Part shown: in pieces, positions 6,252 to 11,025 of the stretch
Layout of the letters: each line of letters begins with the position of its first letter
Position numbering within the stretch: the stretch's first letter is position 1
Assembly (NCBI GenBank): GCA_937996765.1
Contig: CALKUG010000228.1
Coordinates: forward strand, 1 to 11,025
Length of the DNA stretch: 11,025 bases
Origin: an uncultured Ignavibacteria bacterium
Lineage (GTDB): Bacteria > Bacteroidota > Ignavibacteria > Ignavibacteriales > Ignavibacteriaceae
Direction of reading: 5' to 3'
Made by a program: the position numbers and the translations under genes
Notes under the pieces: model-generated
Seen by the model: the letters and a program-made list of their open reading frames with translations, nothing else
What the model was told of the DNA's origin: nothing
Databases searched by the model: none

Positions 6252-7283
6252 CTATAGAATAAAATTAAATAGGTAACCTACTATCATAATCCCAAAACCA
6301 ACAACCCCCACAAAAACAGCTATCAGTTTTATTTTAAGAACGTTCTTAAGAATAATTATTTCGGGAAGCGAGAGGGCTATAACGCTCATCATAAACGCAA
6401 GCACTGTTCCTAAAGATGCTCCTTTTGCTAAAAGTGATTGAACAATAGGAATCATTCCTGCTGCGTTGGAATACATGGGGATGCCTAACAACACGGCTAA
6501 GGGAACCGACCACCAGGCATCTTTGCCCATAAAACCGGCAAGCAAGTTTTCGGGAACAAAACCATGAATGCCCGCTCCGATTGCAATACCTAAAATAATA
6601 TAGAGCCAAATCTTTTTAAAGATGTCTTTCACAGCATCTTCGCCTGCAGCAATTCTTTCTTGAAATGTAGTCTGTTTAGGACTATAATTTTCTGAATTAA
6701 TCCCCGATTCATACACCCACGGCTCAACCCAGCTTTCAAGTTTTAGCTTCCCGATGATATACCCGGCAAATATTGCTATTGAAAGCCCTGTGGTGAGATA
6801 AAGCAGAGCTGTTTGCCAACCAAACAGTTCAAGCAAAAGAACTAATGCAACTTCATTAACCATTGGTGCAGCTATGAGAAATGAAAAAGTTACTCCGAGC
6901 GGAACACCGCTGCTAACAAATCCCAAAAAAAGTGGGATTGCAGAACAAGAGCAAAATGGAGTAACAATTCCTAAACTCGCTGCGCTTACGTTTCCAAAAA
7001 AGAGTGATTTTCCGCTCAAGAGTGCTCTTGTTTTTTCCGGTGGAAAAAAGCTTCTCACAACCCCTGCAACGAAGACAATTAGAAGTAATAGCAAAAACAC
7101 CTTGGGCACTTCGTAGAGAAAAAACAGCAACGCTTCAAAAAGGGGTTTAGGCAAACTTGCGGAAATCCGCGAATTCTCAAAAGTTGAATAAATTACTGAA
7201 AGGTTGAAATACAATAAAACCCACAGACCCAACATTAGCGGAAGGACGATTTTTAATCGCTGTATTGGAAATTTGCTCAGCAT
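6252..7283 (-). CDS. arsP: ArsP/DUF318-type membrane permease
   Basis: The 343-residue protein has about eight to nine membrane segments (roughly 12-33, 52-76, 98-122, 127-152, 157-178, 222-242, 258-282, 290-312, 318-340) with a soluble loop at about 180-220. The family hallmark TPFCSCSAIPLFLGF is present at 108-122 (Cys111 and Cys113 in the membrane), as are APMVNEVALVLLL and GIPMYSNAAGMIPIV in the second half. Characterised ArsP members export trivalent organoarsenicals such as methylarsenite across the inner membrane; many others in this large family have no known substrate. Its start lies 9 bases after the stop of a small thioredoxin-like gene, a pairing common for this family. The nearby methyltransferase makes export of methylated arsenic plausible, although the gene is on the opposite strand and 5 kb away. 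The family call is firm; substrate and symbol are inferred. Confidence 0.85.
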   Translation of the reverse strand: MLSKFPIQRLKIVLPLMLGLWVLLYFNLSVIYSTFENSRISASLPKPLFEALLFFLYEVPKVFLLLLLIVFVAGVVRSFFPPEKTRALLSGKSLFFGNVSAASLGIVTPFCSCSAIPLFLGFVSSGVPLGVTFSFLIAAPMVNEVALVLLLELFGWQTALLYLTTGLSIAIFAGYIIGKLKLESWVEPWVYESGINSENYSPKQTTFQERIAAGEDAVKDIFKKIWLYIILGIAIGAGIHGFVPENLLAGFMGKDAWWSVPLAVLLGIPMYSNAAGMIPIVQSLLAKGASLGTVLAFMMSVIALSLPEIIILKNVLKIKLIAVFVGVVGFGIMIVGYLFNFIL

Positions 7284-7292
7284 ATTTGCTTT

Positions 7293-7553
7293 CTATTGAG
7301 GTAAATTGATCGAGTCGTTAATGAGTTTAAGAAGATCTTCTTTAGCCGGTACCTTACCGGTGAGTACAACCTTCTCATTAATCACCAAACCGGGGGTACT
7401 TAAAATTTTGTAACTCATTATAGTTTTGTAATCGTTTACCTTTTCTACGGAGCTGTTTATGGAGTTTTCAGCTACTACTTCTTTGCATAACTTTTCGAGA
7501 GTTACGCACGAAGCACATCCAATACCAAGTATTTTAATGCTATTGTTTTCCAT
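7293..7553 (-). CDS. Small thioredoxin-fold redox-active disulfide protein (TM0996/MTH895 type)
   Basis: The 86-residue protein matches the compact thioredoxin_3 group: KILGIGCASCVTLEKL carries the CxxC pair Cys13/Cys16, and the cis-proline is Pro54 in STPGLVINEKVV, followed by the typical TGKVPAKEDL ending. A third cysteine, Cys23, lies on the active-site helix. The start at 7553 is chosen because AAGGA sits 7 bases upstream (plus-strand 7561-7565) and because family proteins begin at this point; a longer frame reaching 7637 would add a hydrophobic, unrelated N-terminus. It is cytoplasmic and lies directly ahead of the permease, with a 9-base gap. It may deliver thiol-bound metalloid or keep the permease cysteines or its substrate reduced; that role is inference from gene pairing. 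Confidence 0.88.
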   Translation of the reverse strand: MENNSIKILGIGCASCVTLEKLCKEVVAENSINSSVEKVNDYKTIMSYKILSTPGLVINEKVVLTGKVPAKEDLLKLINDSINLPQ

Positions 7554-7560
7554 TTGGATT

Positions 7561-7565
7561 TCCTT
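7561..7565 (-). promoter_or_regulatory. Ribosome binding site of the small thioredoxin-like gene
   Basis: On the minus strand AAGGA lies 7 bases before ATG 7553. It decides this start over the upstream in-frame ATGs. Confidence 0.6.
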
Positions 7566-7734
7566 CATTTCGGTTATTGACGAAATATAATATTCTATTA
7601 TTAGGTTTAATATCGCTAAAACTTGTGTTAAATACAATTATGGCGCAGAAAATAGGTAAAACATTTCGTTCTATACAAGTACTTGGTGAATTAATTTAAG
7701 AATAGTTCAATTTGAAAATCTAAAATAGTACCAC
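7566..7734. other. Divergent intergenic region, left part
   Basis: This stretch should hold the promoter of the minus-strand redox/permease operon. On the minus strand TATATTTC (7589-7582) matches five of the six fixed bases of TAnnTTTG and is well placed, but no TTG box was found upstream. CAAGTACTTG (7676-7685) is a perfect 10-bp palindrome. TTGTGTTAAATACAA (7623-7637) is a near-palindrome with one mismatch. Either could bind a regulator. No ArsR gene is encoded beside this operon. No coding sequence was found. Confidence 0.35.
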
Positions 7735-7800
7735 TTAACAATTCCTTAACAGTACCTTAACAATAGCATAACATAGCCGTAACACTCAGCTAACACCCTA
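7735..7800 (+). promoter_or_regulatory. Six tandem 11-bp repeats, Pho-box-like response-regulator site
   Basis: The core TAACA occurs six times at exact 11-bp steps: 7736, 7747, 7758, 7769, 7780 and 7791. The first three units read TTAACA, the next three ATAACA, GTAACA and CTAACA, and the intervening 5-base spacers vary. Direct repeats of about 6 bp on an 11-bp period are the hallmark of binding sites for PhoB/PhoP-type OmpR-family response regulators, and TTAACA-like units with about 5-bp spacers match the described Bacillus subtilis PhoP box. The array ends 9 bases before a TAnnTTTG promoter element, the position of an activator that replaces the upstream promoter box. The regulator and its signal (phosphate starvation) are inferred; another OmpR-family protein could use the site. 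Confidence 0.8.
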
Positions 7801-7804
7801 AGCA

Positions 7805-7812
7805 TACATTTG
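7805..7812 (+). promoter_or_regulatory. Bacteroidota-type -7 promoter element
   Basis: TACATTTG matches TAnnTTTG at every fixed base. It lies 9 bases after the repeat array and 41 bases before the receptor start, giving a short leader. No independent TTG box is evident at -33; that position falls in the repeat array, fitting an activator-dependent promoter. Confidence 0.72.
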
Positions 7813-7842
7813 CACTGTCGAAGTAAAATTTCTCGGAAGTTA

Positions 7843-7847
7843 AAGGA
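7843..7847 (+). promoter_or_regulatory. Ribosome binding site that sets the start at 7854
   Basis: AAGGA directly touches ATG 7848 and lies six bases before ATG 7854. Spacing favours 7854. Confidence 0.6.
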
Positions 7848-7853
7848 ATGTAT

Positions 7854-10619
7854 ATGTTGAAGAATATAATCGTGCTCGTATTACTGATGATTTCAGTAAT
7901 GTTTGGGCAGAAAGGTTCGATAACCGGTACGGTTTCGGACAAAACTAATAATGAAACTTTAATAGGGGCAAGCATTGTAATTCCAAGTACTACACTTGGT
8001 GCAGCTACTGATCTTGATGGTGCATTTAGCATCAAAAATCTGAATCCAGGAACTTATTCAATAAGAGTCAGCTACCTTTCTTATTCAACAATAACTATTG
8101 ATAATATAGTTGTTAAGGCTGGTCAGGCAACTCAGTTAGATGTTGAACTTTCTCCTATTACCACTGAAGTTCAGGAAGTTGTAATTAATGCAGATGCATT
8201 AAAAAATACAGAAACCAGTGTATTAAAAATCCAAAAAAACAGCTTAAGTATTGTTGATGGAATTAGCTCAGAGTTGATTTCAAAAAACAATTCCTCGGAT
8301 GGTACCGATGTTTTAAAACGCATGACCGGTGTTACCATAAGCGAAGGCAAGTTTGCCGTTATTCGTGGTGTAGGTGATAGATACAATAACACTATGCTTA
8401 ATGGTGCTAATCTACCAAGCACCGAACCGGAGAAAAAAAGTTTTTCTTATGATATTCTCCCCGCAAACCTCATTGAAAATGTAATAACCTCTAAAACCTT
8501 TACACCTGATAAACCAGCTGATTTTACCGGTGGATTAGTGCAAATTAAAACTGTAGAGTTTCCCTCACGTTTTATTTTTGACCTCAGTGCCTCGAGCGGG
8601 TTCAATTCAAGCAACAACTTAAAAAGTTTTACAACTTATGCCGGTGGTGCTAACGACTGGATGGGTTCGGATGATGGAACCAGAGCATTACCCGGAACAA
8701 TAAATTCAACCAAATTACTACCGGGTAACTTTAAAAACCCTGATGTTGATTTGAAAGATATTGGTTTGAGTTTCAAAAATAACTGGGGAACTGAAAATTC
8801 AAAATCCCCGTTGAATCAAACCTATAAACTCTCCTTAGGAAACAGGGAAGAAATAGGCGAAAAGAATCTGTTAGGTTATGTAGCCAGTTTTACCTATTCC
8901 AACTCAATTGATATAAAAGATTACGACAAATCAAGTTTTGACTTTGTTGGTCCACGTTATGAATACAAGGGTTCAAGCTATTCCAACACAGTAATGATTG
9001 GTGGATTGGCAAACTTCAGCTTTAAATTTGGACAAAATCATAAACTCAGCTTCAAAAATGTGTATAACAAAAATGCTGAAGATGAAGTAACCAGAAACGA
9101 AGGCGACTATTATTATTTCCCTGACTACCGTCAAGTAACAGGTATAAAATATGTTGAGCGTTCATTATGGAGTACACAGTTTATTGGTGAGCATGCATTT
9201 GGATTCCTCAATGGCTTAGTTGTTGATTGGAATGTTAACTATGCAACTTCAAATCGCGAAGAACCCGATGCAAGAAGATATGTGTATAACCGCGATCCAC
9301 AATCAGACGATACACGTTTCAGATTTTTAATGGATCAGAGTTTAACTACTCGATTCTACAGCAATTTGGATGACCAAAACATAGGTACCTCTGCAGATTT
9401 TACCTTAAAACCATTTGAAGATGCTGATCTTCCTACCTTCAAGTTTGGCGCCATGTACGATACTAAAGAACGCACTTTTGACGCAAGATTTTTTGGCTTC
9501 AGAAATAAGCCGGGCGGTAATTTTCAACGCGAAGAAGCTTTGATGTTTGAGAGTGTTGAAAAGATTTTCGCACCTGAAAATTTTGCTTCTAACTTTATTG
9601 AAATTATTGAAATTACACGCCCCTCCGATAGTTATAGTTCCGCACAGGATATTGTTGCAGGCTATTTAATGCTTGATTTCAATTTAATGCGAGATTTAAA
9701 AATTATTACCGGTTTTAGATATGAGCAGTCTTCGCAAGAACTCAATTCAAAAACAACCACTAATGAATTAGTAAATATTAAACCAACCTATAACGACTTT
9801 TTGCCAAGCTTAAATGTCTCCTACTCAATAAATGAAGATATGAATCTTAGGGCTGCATATACCAGAACTCTTGCAAGACCTGAGTTTAGAGAGTTAGCAC
9901 CATTTTCGTATTACGATTTCTTGGCATCGGAATTAGTTGAAGGAAATCCTGAGCTTATACGTTCGCTTATTACTAACTACGATTTCCGCTATGAATTTTA
10001 TCCAAGAGGAAACGAACTTATCGCCTTAAGCTTGTTCTACAAACAATTCGAAAACCCGATTGAAGAAGTTCTGATTTCTGCTTCAGGTTTTGAACCAATT
10101 CGTTCATTTGCTAACGCAAAAGAAGCAAATAACTATGGTATTGAATTAGAATTGCGTAAAGGTCTCTCCTTCCTTGGTAACACATTTGAGTACTTCTCAT
10201 TTGGTGGTAATGCAAGCTTTATCAAATCAGAAATCACTATCAGTGATGATGATTCAAAAAATAGCTTCCAAAAAAATGTAAGACCTATGCAAGGTCAATC
10301 TGACTACGTTTTCAACGTTGGACTGTACTATGACGATTATGACGGTGCATTCCAATCCTCATTTGTTTATAACAAAGTTGGTCAAAAAATCGCAAGAGTT
10401 GGCTATGCCGGTCTTGGAGATATTGTAGAATTACCACGCGACCAAGTAGATTTTTCAGTTGGTTACAAATTCTTCGAATTAGTAAGAATGAAACTCACCA
10501 TGCGAGATATTCTTGCACAGGATGTATTGTTAATCCAACGCTCACCAGGCGGTGACAAAACAGTTTATAAAGAAGTAAGAAAACCTTCGTTTTCATTGAC
10601 TTTAAGTTATTCACTTTAA
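7854..10619 (+). CDS. TonB-dependent outer-membrane receptor with carboxypeptidase-regulatory-like N-terminal domain
   Basis: The 921-residue protein has a signal peptide (about 1-18, ISVMFG before Gln19). A carboxypeptidase-D regulatory-like beta-sandwich spans about 21-100 (GSITGTVSDK, ATDLDGAFSI, LNPGTYSIRV). A plug domain spans about 115-235, with DVLKRMTGV, VIRGVGDRYNNTMLNG, LPSTEP and TFTPDKPADFTGGLVQIKT. The remainder is a 22-strand-type barrel with aromatic/Gly strands ending FSLTLSYSL. Such receptors import scarce substrates through the outer membrane using TonB energy. This subgroup (RGVGDRYNNT plug signature) is not the SusC type, and no SusD gene follows. The next gene, 38 bases downstream, encodes a secreted beta-helix-like protein, probably in the same operon. 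Expression appears to be driven by a Pho-box-like array and TAnnTTTG element upstream. The cargo is not readable from sequence; phosphate-containing compounds are an inference from the promoter only. Confidence 0.92.
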   Translation: MLKNIIVLVLLMISVMFGQKGSITGTVSDKTNNETLIGASIVIPSTTLGAATDLDGAFSIKNLNPGTYSIRVSYLSYSTITIDNIVVKAGQATQLDVELSPITTEVQEVVINADALKNTETSVLKIQKNSLSIVDGISSELISKNNSSDGTDVLKRMTGVTISEGKFAVIRGVGDRYNNTMLNGANLPSTEPEKKSFSYDILPANLIENVITSKTFTPDKPADFTGGLVQIKTVEFPSRFIFDLSASSGFNSSNNLKSFTTYAGGANDWMGSDDGTRALPGTINSTKLLPGNFKNPDVDLKDIGLSFKNNWGTENSKSPLNQTYKLSLGNREEIGEKNLLGYVASFTYSNSIDIKDYDKSSFDFVGPRYEYKGSSYSNTVMIGGLANFSFKFGQNHKLSFKNVYNKNAEDEVTRNEGDYYYFPDYRQVTGIKYVERSLWSTQFIGEHAFGFLNGLVVDWNVNYATSNREEPDARRYVYNRDPQSDDTRFRFLMDQSLTTRFYSNLDDQNIGTSADFTLKPFEDADLPTFKFGAMYDTKERTFDARFFGFRNKPGGNFQREEALMFESVEKIFAPENFASNFIEIIEITRPSDSYSSAQDIVAGYLMLDFNLMRDLKIITGFRYEQSSQELNSKTTTNELVNIKPTYNDFLPSLNVSYSINEDMNLRAAYTRTLARPEFRELAPFSYYDFLASELVEGNPELIRSLITNYDFRYEFYPRGNELIALSLFYKQFENPIEEVLISASGFEPIRSFANAKEANNYGIELELRKGLSFLGNTFEYFSFGGNASFIKSEITISDDDSKNSFQKNVRPMQGQSDYVFNVGLYYDDYDGAFQSSFVYNKVGQKIARVGYAGLGDIVELPRDQVDFSVGYKFFELVRMKLTMRDILAQDVLLIQRSPGGDKTVYKEVRKPSFSLTLSYSL

Positions 10620-10626
10620 TTTCGAA

Positions 10627-10642
10627 ATAAATCAATAAATCA
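10627..10642. repeat. Tandem 8-bp duplication in the operon gap
   Basis: ATAAATCA occurs twice in direct succession between the receptor stop and the ribosome site of the next gene. No hairpin terminator is present in this 38-base gap, so the two genes are probably cotranscribed. The duplication is likely incidental. Confidence 0.4.
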
Positions 10643-10657
10643 ATCGGAGTATTACGA

Positions 10658-11025
10658 ATGAAAAAAGCAATTAACCTCTTAGCTGTGTTGCTGCTGATAG
10701 CAACCTCGATACAGGCGCAAGTTGCGGTATCAGGTGACATCACCACCAATACAACTTGGACAGCTTCTAATACCTATTTAATTAAAGGTTTTGTACGTGT
10801 TAAATCAGGTGCAACACTAACAATCGAGCCAGGTACCATAATATTTGGCGAAAACTCATCACAAGGTTCACTTATTGTACTCCCCGGCGGAAAAATTAAC
10901 GCTCAGGGTACAGCTGAGAAACCTATCGTTTTTACTTCAGAATTTGCTAAATACGGTGCAAGCCGTAAACCTACCTACGGTGACTGGGGTGGTATTATCA
11001 TACTTGGTAATGCTCCTATCAACGT
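10658..11025 (+). CDS. Secreted beta-helix-like protein, N-terminal part (runs off the window)
   Basis: The visible 122 residues start with a signal peptide (1-20, TSIQA before Gln21), then GDITTNTTW, YLIKGFVRVKSGATLTIEPGTIIFG, GSLIVLPGGKINAQGTAEKPIVFTSE and YGDWGGIIILGNAPIN. These phrases recur in a widespread Bacteroidota group of exported, right-handed-beta-helix-like proteins, often encoded next to TonB-dependent receptors and often carrying a type IX secretion C-terminal signal. That C-terminus lies beyond this window, so secretion by that route cannot be checked here. GGAG at 10646-10649 sits eight bases before the ATG. The gene follows the receptor by 38 bases with no terminator between them, so it likely shares the Pho-box-like promoter. 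A surface-exposed partner capturing the receptor's substrate is a plausible role; no enzymatic motif is visible in this part. Confidence 0.82.
   Translation, partial: MKKAINLLAVLLLIATSIQAQVAVSGDITTNTTWTASNTYLIKGFVRVKSGATLTIEPGTIIFGENSSQGSLIVLPGGKINAQGTAEKPIVFTSEFAKYGASRKPTYGDWGGIIILGNAPIN

Noticed and set aside
7554..7637. Longer N-terminus for the small thioredoxin-like protein
   Set aside because: The extra 28 residues are hydrophobic and unlike the family, and a clear AAGGA site precedes ATG 7553.
8334..8380. RGVGDRY in the receptor as another copy of the RGEGD peptide
   Set aside because: This is the conserved plug-domain signature of its receptor family, not the linker motif.
10495..10749. 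Minus-strand open frame across the receptor 3' end and the next gene start
   Set aside because: It lies antisense to two well-supported genes and shows no family resemblance.

Overview
The window looks like chromosomal DNA from an AT-rich Gram-negative bacterium of the Bacteroidota/Chlorobiota/Ignavibacteriota (FCB) group. The evidence is a Bacteroidota-type promoter element (TAnnTTTG), a TonB-dependent receptor with an N-terminal carboxypeptidase-regulatory-like domain, several Sec-exported proteins with predicted cleavage just before Gln (A-Q or G-Q), and the family types. Clear AGGA-type Shine-Dalgarno sites precede many genes, which fits Ignavibacteria-like lineages better than core Bacteroidia. 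This placement is inference. No RNA genes, insertion sequences or CRISPR arrays were seen.

Region 1 (1-1427, + strand) is an arsenic operon tail: the C-terminus of an ArsR-type repressor, an ArsM-type arsenite S-adenosylmethionine methyltransferase, and a cytoplasmic thioredoxin that could supply the reductant for methylation. It closes with a strong intrinsic terminator.

Region 2 (1617-6233, + strand) is a run of four exported proteins of the cell envelope: a 158-residue two-part protein of unknown function, a probable outer-membrane beta-barrel, a 403-residue exported protein of unknown function, and an HtrA/DegP-like serine protease with one PDZ domain and an extra C-terminal domain. Three of the four carry related RGE(G/D)(D/G) peptides in hydrophilic loops, including the protease itself. 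This is the best candidate for an undescribed system: a secreted protease with genetically linked, motif-sharing partners. A hairpin terminator follows the first gene and another follows the protease.

Region 3 (6252-7553, - strand) is a two-gene operon: a small CxxC thioredoxin-fold protein and an ArsP/DUF318-type permease with the FCSCS membrane motif. Together with region 1 it suggests methylated-arsenic handling (methylate, then export), although the two parts are separated by region 2 and the permease substrate is not proven.

Region 4 (7735-end, + strand) is a TonB-dependent receptor followed by the start of a secreted beta-helix-like protein that runs off the window. Directly upstream are six TAACA cores spaced exactly 11 bp apart, ending 9 bp before a perfect TAnnTTTG element. 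This is the architecture of a promoter activated by a PhoB/PhoP-family response regulator, and it suggests that the receptor operon is induced by phosphate starvation or a similar signal.
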